NCBI GenBank assembly: GCA_009663005.1
Contig: CM018916.1
Span: forward strand, 8,229,117 to 8,239,116
Reading direction: 5' to 3'
DNA length: 10,000 bases
Source: Actinidia chinensis
Lineage: Eukaryota > Streptophyta > Magnoliopsida > Ericales > Actinidiaceae
The notes beneath the pieces were generated by a model. It saw only the letters and a list, made by a program, of their open reading frames with translations, did no database searches and had not been told where the DNA came from. The position numbers and the translations under genes are program-made. This document shows positions 1 through 8,257 of the stretch, piece by piece (within the stretch, counting starts at the first letter, position 1; each line of letters opens with the position of its first letter).

Positions 1-1
1 A

Positions 2-875
2 TTTCCACTGAGCTTGGAGGACCTCGGATTAAAATGGTTTGACAAGCTACCATCTGGATTGATTGAAAGCTTCCATTAGCTCACCGAGTCATTCATGGCT
101 CAGTTTGTCATAAACACCAAAGCGCCAAAAGGCGTTGGATCTCTTGACACTGAGGAATGGAAAAAACGAGTCGATTCGAAACTACAGTAAGCGGTATTGG
201 AAAAAATATGATGAGATAGAGGAATGCTCCGAAGGATTGGCAGTGGCGAAGCTACAAGCTTGGGCTGACTCCTGGAGAGAGACTTTGGGAAAACTTGACG
301 CTCGATCCCATAACTGACCTCTGGGGCCTCATGTCCCTGGTCGAGATATTCGTCCATTTGAAGGACGACGTCAAGCAAGCAGAGAAAGCAATAGGATTAA
401 CAGCCCGAGGTAAGGGGCCATTCAAGAAGCAGAAGAAAGGTTCGGGTCAATTCGAGAACCGGGTGAGACAAGATATCAATGTGGTTTTCAATGAACCAAT
501 CTACAAACTCCTCGCCCTGATTCGAGACAAACCGTATTTCAAGAAACCCGAACCGATGGAAGGAGACCCCAAAAGATGCAACCAGAGCTAGAAGTGCTCT
601 TTTCATGACGAGAGGGGACACAAGACAGAAAACTGCCGAGCCCTTAAGGTATTCCTGGACTAACTAGTCCGAGAAGGACACCTGAAGGAGTTCATCAACG
701 AAGATAAAACTCAAGCGAAAAAAGACGAAGTCAAACCGAACCCTTGGTTTGACCGAGGTGAAGATGAGGTAGACAAGGCCATGGACAAAGATGATGACCT
801 TCCCTTGGGGACTATTCATATGATCGGGGGCCCAAACCACCTAGATCTTGAGAATAAGATCCAGGAGAGATCCGA
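2..875 (+). pseudogene. gag pseudogene (capsid/nucleocapsid), 5'-truncated by window
   Basis: Gag would form the virus-like particle and package element RNA in the cytoplasm. The capsid part starts in frame 2 (LEDLGLKWFDKLPSG, stop TAG at 77), moves to frame 3 near 145 (LRNGKNESIRNYSKRYW) and to frame 1 near 250, which then runs to about 865. A zinc-knuckle variant C-x2-H-x4-H-x4-C (CSFHDERGHKTENC) is at 595-636, just after a TAG stop at 589; another stop, TAA, is at 661. An acidic linker follows (to about 865), and a further frameshift near 865 leads into the protease frame. The retrotransposon-gag assignment is secure from order and motifs; the N-terminus is missing. Confidence 0.88.
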
Positions 876-1396
876 ATGATAAAACAAATGCACGAGATAC
901 TCTCGGTCCAATCGCCGGCAAAGAAGCCAGGGCCAGTAGTGTCCGAACCGGAGAGCATCACGTTCACCAGGGGCGACTTAGAGAGGGTGCAACATCCCCA
1001 TTCTGACCATTTGGTGATTCAGCTCAGAATGAGCAACTACGACGTCAAAAAGATCTTGGTAGACACGGGAAGCTCGGTTGACGTAATGTACTATGATTTA
1101 TTTAAATAGCTTAAGCTTTCCCAAGCAGACCTGAAGCCCGCCCGAGCTCCCTAGTGGGATTCAACGCTTGGTCTCGCTAGCCCTTGGGAATCGTAACCCT
1201 TAAAGTCCAGGCCGATTCCCAAGAGTTAGTGATAGAGTTCGTTGTTGTGGACATCCCTTCCCCGTACAATGCAATCGTTGGCCGAGACTGGCTGCACCGA
1301 ATGATAGGGGTGGCTTCCACACTGCACCAGATCATCAAGTTTGCCAACCCCCAAGGAGAAGAGACCATTTACGGAGACCAAGTAGCAACCAAATAG
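876..1396 (+). pseudogene. retropepsin-like aspartic protease domain, interrupted
   Basis: This domain would cut the gag-pol polyprotein. The active-site motif [10 protein letters not shown] is visible, with the catalytic Asp codon at 1062-1064 in frame 3. The frame is open from 876, with leader [13 protein letters not shown], to a TAG at 1107-1109. Beyond that stop the same frame continues for about 13 recognisable codons, then a frameshift near 1150 moves to frame 2. A second TAG at 1178-1180 precedes the C-terminal half, which includes the flap-distal motif VDIPSPYNAIVGRDWL. The frame closes at TAG 1394-1396. The single DTG motif per chain fits the retroviral-type protease, which works as a dimer. 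Several breaks make it non-functional. Confidence 0.88.
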
Positions 1397-1593
1397 TGTT
1401 ATCTTGCTATGGTCTCCACAAAGGCAACTATGAAAGAGGTATAGCTGGTTGAACAGGAGCACAAAGTGTTGGAAGACATCAGTAGGGATCCCAAGGCTAA
1501 GGTCATGGAGGACATAATACGTTATGAACTGATACGAAATTTTCATAGAATGAGGAGTGCGAGTCCACACTCCAACAGTTTAAAAAATATTTA
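1397..1593 (+). pseudogene. reverse transcriptase remnant with the catalytic core deleted
   Basis: The frame-2 reading continues past TAG 1394 through a protease-RT linker (MVSTKATMKEV, stop TAG 1442-1444, LVEQEHKVLEDI) to about 1531. Immediately after, in frame 1, comes the extreme C-terminal end of the RT/connection region: TKFS, TAG at 1546-1548, then NEECESTLQQFKKYL, which runs in frame into the first RNase H. Nothing resembling RT fingers, palm or the YxDD active site lies between them. By family comparison, roughly 1.2-1.5 kb of RT is absent (estimate from knowledge of the family, not measured). The join is near 1531-1534 and also changes frame. Confidence 0.8.
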
Positions 1594-2178
1594 ATGGAAC
1601 CACCGCTTTTTTCCACGTCGGATGAGGTAGAGTTACTCTACGTTTACCTTACCGTTTCTGAGCACGTCGTTAGCTCGGTGTTGTTGAGAGAGGTAAACGG
1701 AGAGCAGCGTTCGATCTACTTTGTTAACAAGATGTTTACGGACTGCCAAACAAGGTACTTGCCAATGGAGAAGCTTGTTTTAGCATTGGCCTTAACTTCG
1801 GGGAAATTCATGCACTACTTCCAAGTACATCCAATCGCTGTGTACAATGAGTTTCCGCTCAAGAACATCTCATCAAAGGCAGATTTGTCTGGCCAACTTT
1901 CCAAATGGGATGTTGAGCTCGGTCAATCAGACATAAAATTCATGCCGAAGGCAGCAATAAAAGGACAGATCTTGGCTGATTTTGTGATGGAATTCTCACC
2001 CGGAGCTATAAAACTAGAGAGAGCATGCCTTGCCCCCACACACGAGGAAGGCGATAGCTCGCAGGCAGGATCTCCCGAAGTTCAACCAGTCCCTAGGGTT
2101 ATAGAGGTTGCCCAAGAACCACCTTGGGACGACGAAACAACCGATATTGGCGAAACATCTGGGGTCCGGAGGTTTTAG
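1549..2178 (+). pseudogene. gypsy-type RNase H domain (first of two), linked to RT tail
   Basis: One frame is open from 1549 to the TAG at 2178; the ATG at 1594 is internal, not a real start. It begins with the RT tail (YLMEPPLFST), then the RNase H fold: LLYVYLTVSEHVVSSVLLRE, a retained MEKLVLALAL helix carrying a candidate catalytic Glu, and GQILADFVMEF at the end with an Asp. The usual first catalytic Asp of gypsy RNase H (a Y-x-D-A-S-type strand) is absent: the strand reads YVYLTVSE. Loss of active-site residues in this domain, with function taken over by the second RNase H, is known for Tat elements. A proline/acid-rich linker follows to about 2150, where the frame shifts to the next domain. 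Confidence 0.85.
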
Positions 2179-2852
2179 AACTACCCCAGATTAATCCCAT
2201 CACGGCCTGAAAAATGTTTGTTGATGGGGTAAGAAACACCATGGGTGCAGGGGGAGTAGTAGTATTGAAGAGTCTGAAAGGAGCAATTTTTGAACACTGC
2301 CTCAAACTAAACTTCCCTGCAACAAATAATGAAGCCGAGTACGAAGCCTTCATTGCGGGACTTCGGTCTGCCGGTAAGCTAAAGGTTCCCGAGCTCTACA
2401 TATTCAGTGACTCGAAACTGGTCTTCAACCAAGTCATAGGAAAATTTGAAGCTTGTGTGGCTAGAATGGCAAATTATTTGGCAGTAGCAAATGACCTCCT
2501 CAAAGAATTCAGGGCCGTGAAAATTGAACAAGTGAGGAGGAACTCAAATGCACATGCAGACGCAGTGGCGGGATTGATGTCAATTTTTGAAGGAGAGGTA
2601 GGCAGAACCATAGCAGTGGAGCTGATCTCGACCCCAAGTCATGAAACGCCACTGGAGTCCATCCTTTTCAATACAGAACTTGGGTCGAGCTGGATGGACC
2701 CGATTGTAAATTCTTTTGAACATGATAAGTTAACCAAAAACAATAGGGAGGCGCACAAACTCAGAATAAAAGCAGCACGATTCTGGATCTCCCCCTCAGG
2801 GGACTTGCACAAAAGATCTTATCTGGGCCTTACCTGTTGTGCATTCTCCTGA
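2151..2852 (+). pseudogene. archaeal-type second RNase H (aRH) of Tat clade
   Basis: This domain degrades the RNA strand of RNA-DNA hybrids during reverse transcription. In frame 3 the reading is open from after a TGA at 2208-2210, which sits where a Trp codon is expected (TGG to TGA), to 2852. All four catalytic acidic residues appear, numbering from the ATG at 2214: Asp4 in MFVDGVRN, Glu42 in TNNEAEYEAF, Asp66 in IFSDSKLV and Asp116 in NAHADAVAG. The TNNEAEYEA motif is typical of archaeal/plant-type RNase HI rather than of the gypsy domain. After about residue 125 the chain runs into the linker before integrase (AHKLRIKAARFWISPSGDLH) and loses frame near 2820. It is the best-preserved domain of the element. 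Confidence 0.88.
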
Positions 2853-3927
2853 GCCTGGTCGAAGATGTACTCTTTGAGATTCACGAAGGCATGTGCGGAC
2901 TACATTCGAGAGGGAGATCGTTGGTACATCGAGCGCTAACTCATGGATATTGGTGGCCTTACATGTAGAAAGACGCCAAAGTCTACGTCCGTAAATGCAC
3001 AAAATGCCAACTATTCACCCCCTTGATTCATCAACCAGCAAGGGATTTGACCTCTCTACAAGTGCATGGCCCTTTGCCTAATGGGGGATGGACATCATAG
3101 GGGTCCTGCCCCGAGCTACAGGGAACAAAAAAAGTTTTGTTAGCCACAATAGATTACTTCACGAAATGGGTGGAAGCCGGACCACTGGCCCAAATCAGGG
3201 AGGTGGACGTAATCAAATTCATCAGAGAAATATTTATCCAAGATTCGGGCATTACAAGCTTTCGTATCAGATAATGGAACCCAGTTCGCGGGAAGAAGGT
3301 CAAAAAATTGCTGGGAATTGCTAAAGACCATTGATTCTACAACTCGACGCCGAGTACCCGGCAATTGCAATGGCCAACGCCAAGGCAACAAAAGACGGAT
3401 CATGAGTGATTAAGAAGAGGCTAGAAAAAGCCAAAGGCAAATGGGTCGAGGAACTGCCAAATGTTTTATGGGCCTATCAGACTACACTACGGAAAGCAAC
3501 GAACGAAACGCCTTACTCTTTAGCCTTCAGTTTCGAAGCTATAATCCCGCTGGAGGTCGGTTTGCCCACATTATGAATCGAAGCATACGACGCCAGCCAC
3601 AACGAAGAACTCCTAGCTCGGGACCTTGACCTAGTAGACTAAAGAAGAGAAAACACGCTCATACAGATAGCTGACTACCAGAAGCAGTTAGCCAAAACAT
3701 ATAACCAGAAGGTCCAGCATAGCCAATTTTCGGTTGGGAACCTCGTTCTGAGGAAGGTTGCTAGAAACACCAAGGACTTGGCAGACGGAAAGCTCGGCCC
3801 AAATTGGGAAGGGCCTTACAAGGTAGCCAAGCTCACTGGCAAAGGTGCCTACTATCTCGAAAATGCCGAAGGCAAGCAAGTTTCGAGACCTTGAAACTCC
3901 AATAACTTGAAAAAGTACAACCACTGA
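2740..3927 (+). pseudogene. integrase pseudogene: HHCC finger, broken DDE core, GPY-like C-terminus
   Basis: Integrase would insert the cDNA into the genome. The zinc finger reads in frame 2: EIHEGMCGLHS gives the two His, CTKC the two Cys, with TAG at 2966-2968 between them. The core starts at 3088 in frame 1 (MDIIGVLPRATG, first catalytic Asp at 3091), shifts in an A-run near 3130 to frame 2 (LLATIDYFTKWVEA), and shifts again near 3260 to frame 3 (SDNGTQF, second Asp at 3270). The position expected for the catalytic Glu reads AAG (Lys) at 3382 after an inserted base at 3378. From about 3409 frame 1 holds to the end: LPNVLWAYQTT, then the GPY-like segment LGPNWEGPYKV near 3796-3825, ending at TGA 3925-3927. 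Stops at 3574, 3640 and 3892 interrupt it. Confidence 0.9.
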
Positions 3928-4033
3928 GATGTAATTTTTCCAACCAATTTGTGAATTATAGAAACCTCTGTTTGTTCAAACTTTTACTTAGTCGTTCTGA
4001 GAACTACCCAAGCAAAATGCAGTACGAAAAGGA
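3928..4033 (+). other. start of long 3' untranslated region after pol
   Basis: These 106 bases directly follow the integrase stop. They are AT-rich with no reading frame or clear motif, and lead into the diverged repeat units. Confidence 0.5.
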
Positions 4034-4410
4034 CTAGCCGAAGCTCAATGCGAGAAAGTAGCGAGGATTCCTATGCCTCCGAATGAGATTTTAGTAAAAT
4101 ACTTATCAGGACATTGGGGAGAGTTAAGCCGAGATCGATGAGTCGAATGACCCCAAGATTTTCTAATCAGGTATACTTTACAAAATTCAGGGAAGAATTA
4201 ACCGAGTTTTGCATAAGCTCCGAGCTCTGTCCCACCAAGTGTCTAGTAAAAAACTAAAAAGGGGTAGCTAAGCTCAAAGCGCGCTACGAACTTTTCCTTT
4301 CAATTTTTTACTAAGTCTAAAAACAGTCTTAGGGATAAGCTAGCCGAGCTCCGAATTTACCCATGCATGCTGTTTGAGCATATTAGTGGTAACGAGAACC
4401 AACCGAGCTC
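4034..4410 (+). repeat. Degenerate tandem repeats, ~70-90 bp units, related to 8484-9330
   Basis: Recurring starts of the form (g)ctagccga / ttaagccga / ttaaccgag / tagctaagctc / ctagccgag occur at 4034, 4124, 4198, 4265 and 4340, giving spacings of 90, 74, 67 and 75. Units share an order of elements: a GGGGAG- or GGGA-like start, the TAGCCGAGCTC-like core, a second CTCCGAGCTC or ACGAAC block with TCCCACC, then an A/T-rich tail with CTAAGT or CTAGTA. The same order makes up the half-units of the array at 8484-9330, for example TAGCCGAGCTCCGAA here and TAGCCGAGCTC plus GAGCTCCGAAC there. Divergence between units is high, so this is an older or faster-decaying array. An approximate match by eye; a dot plot would set the boundaries. 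Confidence 0.6.
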
Positions 4411-5150
4411 CAATTTGCGAAATAGACAATAGTCACAAAAAATTCTTAGATAGAAAGAAGCACAAGCAGGATACAAATGAAAACTTATTCAAGTACAGAG
4501 CAGTTCGGATTTCAAAGATAGCCAAACACAAGACTGAAGTCAGTCAATTACAAATTGCCTAATCTAAGCGCCAAGAAATGACAGCAACAAGTTGACTTCA
4601 GGCTTCACAGCAACACTCTCTGACCAAGATGAAGTCTGCAATATCTGACACAGGGGAGACCGCATCAGATTGCTTATTAGTTACATGAGAGTTTGTCATC
4701 TTGAATGGGAGGACAACTCCCTCAGCCCTTGTGGATAGCTGTTGTGAGATAACACTACAACAGTCATCTAGCAGATATCCAGAATGAAGGTCCATAATGT
4801 TCGACTATAGCACCCCTGAGTGGGGAGTAAATTGTGGCGAACGGCCCATCACCTTCCGAAAAGCCTGGGCCGAGTCGAGGCCGGTCAAGCTAAAGCTTCA
4901 TGTTAAAGAGCTTTTAGGAACGAAGCTTCAGATTACAAAACTTTTGGGAACAGACGAAGGTGAGCCGGCAGCGCGCACCAAGCTCATCCCTGTTAACACT
5001 ACTCGCTATTTTCCAAGACACAGCCACCAGTTCCTTCCGTGGCCTCGGACACACCTCGACAGTAGAAGGCCCCTGAGAGAAACACACTAAAAACATTGCC
5101 TCTAATTCGAGAAAGAGAAGCAAACGCTAATAAATTGAAGGTGCTGGGAT
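4411..5150. other. Non-coding 3' region without recognisable gene
   Basis: About 740 bases with no convincing coding frame. The part at 4487-4517 resembles 9595-9623 (shared TTCAAGT-ACA, GTTCG, ATT and CAAG blocks). A minus-strand open frame of 65 codons (4795-4598) and a plus-strand one of 97 codons (4797-5090) occur but match nothing recognised and show no supporting signals. A local repeat pair is present near 4905-4951, GAGCTTTTAGGAACGAAGCTTCAG against ACTTTTGGGAACAGACGAAGG in pattern. The base composition differs from the GAGCTC-rich neighbours. Confidence 0.4.
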
Positions 5151-5170
5151 GAAGAAGCCAAGGGCAGGGA

Positions 5171-5255
5171 ACGCTCAATTTATAAACGCAATTAAAAAGC
5201 GAAACGTCTGTCATTAAAGGGGAATACCAACGAGCACCCTTTAACGAGGGCATCT
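5171..5255 (-). promoter_or_regulatory. Possible second minus-strand promoter-like patch
   Basis: On the minus strand a TATA-like TTTATAAA sits at 5186-5179, followed downstream by a C/T-rich leader (CTTCTCTTTCTCG near 5120) like that of the antisense gene promoter at 8315. Upstream, the + strand TACCAACGAGCACCCTTT (5225-5242) resembles TACCAAATGTACCCTTA upstream of the 8315 TATA box, in the same order. No convincing gene follows, so it may be a duplicated, orphaned promoter or LTR piece. Similarity was judged by eye over a short stretch and may be chance. A plus-strand TATAAA at 5375-5380 also exists and is equally unproved. Confidence 0.3.
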
Positions 5256-5415
5256 GAAACGGCGAAGCATGCACTTGGACCACGACGTTTTGAGAACTAA
5301 CCGCGTCCATTCAACCGACTAGTAGTTAGCACGTCGCAATCCCTACGTACGACGCGTGTCCCAACAGGTTAGCATATAAATGGACTTTATAATTTAAGGA
5401 AGGGTTAGGTCTGCT

Positions 5416-5990
5416 TCACACTAGCTCCGAATCAGTCCTCACGGCCCCAACTTCATCACCAGCTGTGGGCTCATTCGTTTGGGCCATAACCGCGTTGTCG
5501 CCTTCCTCCCCGTCAGCAAGCTCATTGGCATACTATTTTTCATTAAAGTCAATGAGCAAAATTGGGGAATAAACCGTTGGTGGCTTCAGGGGCTCAACCG
5601 GTAGGGAAGAGGCACTCTAGGCAAGATGGTTAGTCCCGAGCTTTTTCAGATAAGCCTGCCACCCTTCTTGGAAAATGGTGGGGCACGACTCGGCCACTTG
5701 CTTTTTGTAAGCATCCCCGGCCTGGTTGTACCCGTGATTAAAAATCTTCTTGAAAACGTCGCTGGAAGCCATCTTTTGCAGCTCGGCCACCTCAAGTAAA
5801 GCCTTGTTCTTCTCCTCAAGAGAAGCCACAGCCTCGTCACGAGCATGGGCAACGGCCTTCTCCGATGCAACCAGGTCGACCTTGGCCTGCTTCAACTCTT
5901 TTTCCAGAGTATGAATCCTCTAGTTGGCCTCTTCAGGTTGGTGGCATGTTTCTTCATTTGCTCGGAGTTAGTCATAGCTCGCTAAAAAAG
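5416..5990 (-). pseudogene. Antisense gene, last exon: charged helical C-terminus
   Basis: After the 74-base intron (acceptor CTGCAG at 5996-5991) the frame reads LF, TAG (5984-5982), RAMTNSEQMKKHATNLKR, then a one-base shift near 5930 and TAG 5922-5920. The following stretch (QAKVDLVASEKAVAHARDEA, SLEEKNKALLEVAELQK) has hydrophobic residues at heptad-like spacing and is probably a coiled coil. A compact segment follows (FKKIFNHGYNQAGDAYKKQV, FQEGWQAYLKKLG), then TAG 5619-5617. The same frame continues through an acidic tail (ELADGEEGDNAVM) past TAG 5535-5533 to TGA 5418-5416, which looks like the original stop. Frame continuity across three stops argues that they are recent nonsense changes in a once-coding exon. 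Confidence 0.65.
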
Positions 5991-6064
5991 CTGCAGGCAA
6001 GCAAATACAAAGAAATTACTAGGTGGTGGGACGAAATTAATACAAATGAGCGAGTCGAGCATAC

Positions 6065-7079
6065 CTGAGCTCCCATCATGATTAGCCTCCCCCTGAAACC
6101 CTCAGAGTCCTCCTCGGCAAGTTTCGCAAGATCTTGTGGGAGAATGACAGCTTTCCCCAAGGCCAGGCAGGTCTCGTGATCATTGGAGGAATCTGTACTC
6201 GTTAATTCCCTTCCGAGATCGACAATAGCGAATTTTGGAACCCAGAGCTCGAGAGTGCCAAAAGTCCGCAAGGTGCCAGACGAATTGCTAACACCTCTCC
6301 CTTTCTTATGTAAGGAGGGAGCCTCGACATGTTGCTTCCCCTTCCTCTTGCCGGCTTGTTGAGATAGAGGGGCGTTCGACTGAACCTCAGCTGGACTGGT
6401 AACGAGAGGAACGGGATCGTGGACTTGCTTTGGAGTCTCACCTTCCGCAGCCTTTTTCTTTCCCGAGGCCCGTTGTTTGGGAGCCATGTCAACTTGCCCC
6501 TCCGAACTAGAACTCGAACTTCCTCCCAGATTAAACAAATGCTCGATTAGGAGATCGGCTGCAGGCCTAACGTCGGGAAAGTTGAGATCGTCAGTAGCCT
6601 CCGAATCTGAGCTCAGCACGAGTATGGGCTTAGGAATCGGAGCTTGGGCCGGAGGAGCTATGGCAACGACCTGGTTTACCTCTTCACCGTCTTCAACCCC
6701 ATCATCGTCATCTTCCTCTTCACCATCATCTCTGAGATCTATGTCCCAATTGATGGAGGACTCGATGAACTTGAGTCGCTGGAACTAGTGCTATCTCTTT
6801 CAGCCTCTTCCGCAGTCTTTTGAGGTCGGCAGCAATTCCTTCGATCAAGTCGCTAACCTCGATTGAAAGCAAACTCCTTTTGTCTCGGAGCTAGTTCACA
6901 AATGCGAAGCGGAGGGAGTCTGAGTTGTCCCCTGCAATCAGCTCGGTGCGGGATGGTATGGCGATAGGCAAGGATGTAACCTAGAAGCTCGTCGACTTTG
7001 CGAGTCCTCCCGCAGTTGTTGACCGCAGTGATGGCAGCAGCACAACGCTCAGACCTCCTCCAATAGCGCGCGTTGAACC
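6065..7079 (-). pseudogene. Antisense gene, second coding exon: linker, acidic tract and basic region
   Basis: It begins FNARYWRRSERCAAAITAVN in phase with the previous exon. The reading then breaks near 6945 (frameshift), at a TAG 6893-6891, and at two more shifts near 6810 and 6770. After that the frame is open to the donor CAG|GTATGC at 6065. The protein has a helical segment SDLIEGIAADLKRLRKR, an acidic run (DDGEEEDDDDGVEDGEE, about 6680-6740), a Pro/Ala stretch, a serine run (SSSSSSEGQ, about 6495-6515) and basic clusters APKQRASGKKKAAEGE and AGKRKGKQ that could serve in nuclear entry (inference). The end has ELTSTDSSNDHETCLALGKA and LAKLAEEDSEGFRGRL. Low-complexity tracts like these are typical linkers. 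Confidence 0.62.
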
Positions 7080-7185
7080 CTGCAAATGACTAGGTTGAAA
7101 GTAAAAATGAGTCAGATAACTACACAACATAGTAGATGCATACAAAAAGCCGAGGTAAAAGAAAATATGAGCATATAGACTCTAC

Positions 7186-7753
7186 CGACAGGAATGTAGC
7201 CCCTAAATCTCGGAAACATAAAATGACCGGGGTCATCAGCCCTAAACTCACATTGGCCAGAGACCCTGACAAAGTCATTCAGGTACGAATCCTTATTTGG
7301 GGAATCCATAACTAACCTCGTCTGAGGTTGGTTAGGCGTCTGGAGACAAAGATAGTGGTTATCATCATACAGTTGGGTCTCGGGGTTCCTTCTAGGTTGA
7401 ACTATGCAATAAACGTGAAACAAATTTTCAACGATGAATTCAGTCCCTCCCTCTTCTTCAGAGCGTCCACCGCTAGCACAGTTCGAAAAGTTCACTAACA
7501 CTTGCATAAAAGTAAGACGACACAAGGCCATAACTTTCTTTAGCAACTGACTCAGAGGGAACCTGAGCCCGACTTGATGGATAAGCCAAGTCCGGAAAGG
7601 AACGCGGTTGCCCTCTCCCTCTACCCAGTCGGCATCGTCGTTTGGGCCTGGTCTTTCTATAATAACGTCATCAGAAATGCAGTGGTCAACACGAAACCGA
7701 GCTAGGGCCTCGTCGTCATGAATCAGCAATTGAGCTCGGTTCAGAGCCATGTT
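7186..7753 (-). pseudogene. Antisense gene, first coding exon: N-terminal domain, intact frame
   Basis: The ATG at 7750-7748 (MALNRAQLLIHDDEALARF) follows a 3' splice site (TTTTCAG then AAC ATG), which favours it over the in-frame ATG at 7792 that would lie in the intron. About 188 codons are open without a stop. It contains VPFRTWLIHQVGLRFPLSQL and KVMALCRLTFMQVLVNF, the pattern (a 'slightly hydrophobic R-F-P-L' helix followed by a long helix and 'LFHVYCIVQPR' strand) of the plant gypsy-associated antisense proteins, and ends YIPVG at the donor GTAGAG. Frame phase 1 continues correctly into the next exon. It is the only part of this gene without a visible lesion. Family placement rests on recognition of the overall pattern and not on a search. 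Confidence 0.68.
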
Positions 7754-8104
7754 CTGAAAACAGAAACAAACGGTAAAAACGAGCTCAATCACACGTCATG
7801 ACGAGGGAGGCCGCAAAGGACCGAGTTAGCTCAAAAGGGCATTAATGTCACTAAATTAGTAAAATCCCTCTACCACTGAGACCTAAACCAACTCGGACCG
7901 CAGTTCAAAAGCTTCCAGCCACCCCGTCAATGGCGGACTAGCAACCACAGGCCTCCTCCCGACAAAACAACTAGCGATTCATGCGATTAGCAAGACAGAC
8001 ACACTAGGAAAAATCAAAAGGACCACAACCCCTCGGATGCCAATGCAACAATCGCATGAGGAGAATCTAAGCCATGAATGACAAGAGAAAGGAAAAGTGC
8101 TTAC
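7754..8104 (-). other. Inferred 5'UTR intron of the antisense gene
   Basis: The donor is TTT|GTAAGC at 8104 and the acceptor TTTGTTTCTGTTTTCAG ends at 7754, three bases before the ATG. The 351-base interval is T-rich on the coding strand and has no gene. A leader intron ending just before the start codon is common in plant genes. Inferred from splice consensus only. Confidence 0.55.
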
Positions 8105-8244
8105 AAAGAGGAATAGAAGAAGAAGTATGGTCGTCGAAATAGAAACTGGTGTCTCGAAAGAGGAAGCCAGAACAGAAACCCTGGCGTTAAAAACGATAGT
8201 CGGCGGCAAGACGAGAAATTTGCAGAAGGGTTGTATCGCACGCG

Positions 8245-8256
8245 CTCTCTCTCTCT
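8245..8256. repeat. (CT)6 microsatellite in the antisense leader
   Basis: Six CT dinucleotides on the + strand, read as GAGAGA on the antisense transcript 5'UTR. Such tracts are frequent in plant leaders. Confidence 0.8.
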
Positions 8257-8257
8257 A

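Larger units (their letters stand above)
1..3927 (+). mobile_element. Decayed Ty3/gypsy retrotransposon, Tat/Retand clade, gag-pol part
   Basis: The + strand carries, in order, gag, aspartic protease, a remnant of reverse transcriptase, a gypsy RNase H, a second archaeal-type RNase H and integrase. The double RNase H between RT and integrase is the known hallmark of the Tat lineage of plant Ty3/gypsy elements (established knowledge). The 5' LTR, primer binding site and gag N-terminus lie outside the window to the left. Reading requires changing frame at least eight times, and more than ten in-frame stops occur, so this is an old inactive copy. The antisense gene, repeat arrays and terminal region up to about 9950 probably belong to the same element as its long 3' region, but no 3' LTR could be proved, so the firm boundary is the end of integrase. 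Confidence 0.93.

Noticed and set aside
3927..4410. 3' LTR directly after integrase
   Set aside because: No polypurine tract followed by TG, no polyadenylation or promoter arrangement, and the sequence is repeats related to the other array.
4797..5090. Plus-strand 97-codon open frame
   Set aside because: No recognisable domain, no promoter or splice signals, and composition like the surrounding non-coding sequence.
6477..6788. Plus-strand serine-rich open frame of 103 codons
   Set aside because: It is the complement of the acidic/serine tract of the antisense exon; the serine runs result from TCC/TCT complementing GAG/GAA-type codons.
7751..7792. Upstream ATG at 7792 as start of the antisense protein
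   Set aside because: The stretch is pyrimidine-rich and ends TTTTCAG right before AAC ATG, so it is better read as the end of an intron; the extension looks like a translated splice acceptor.
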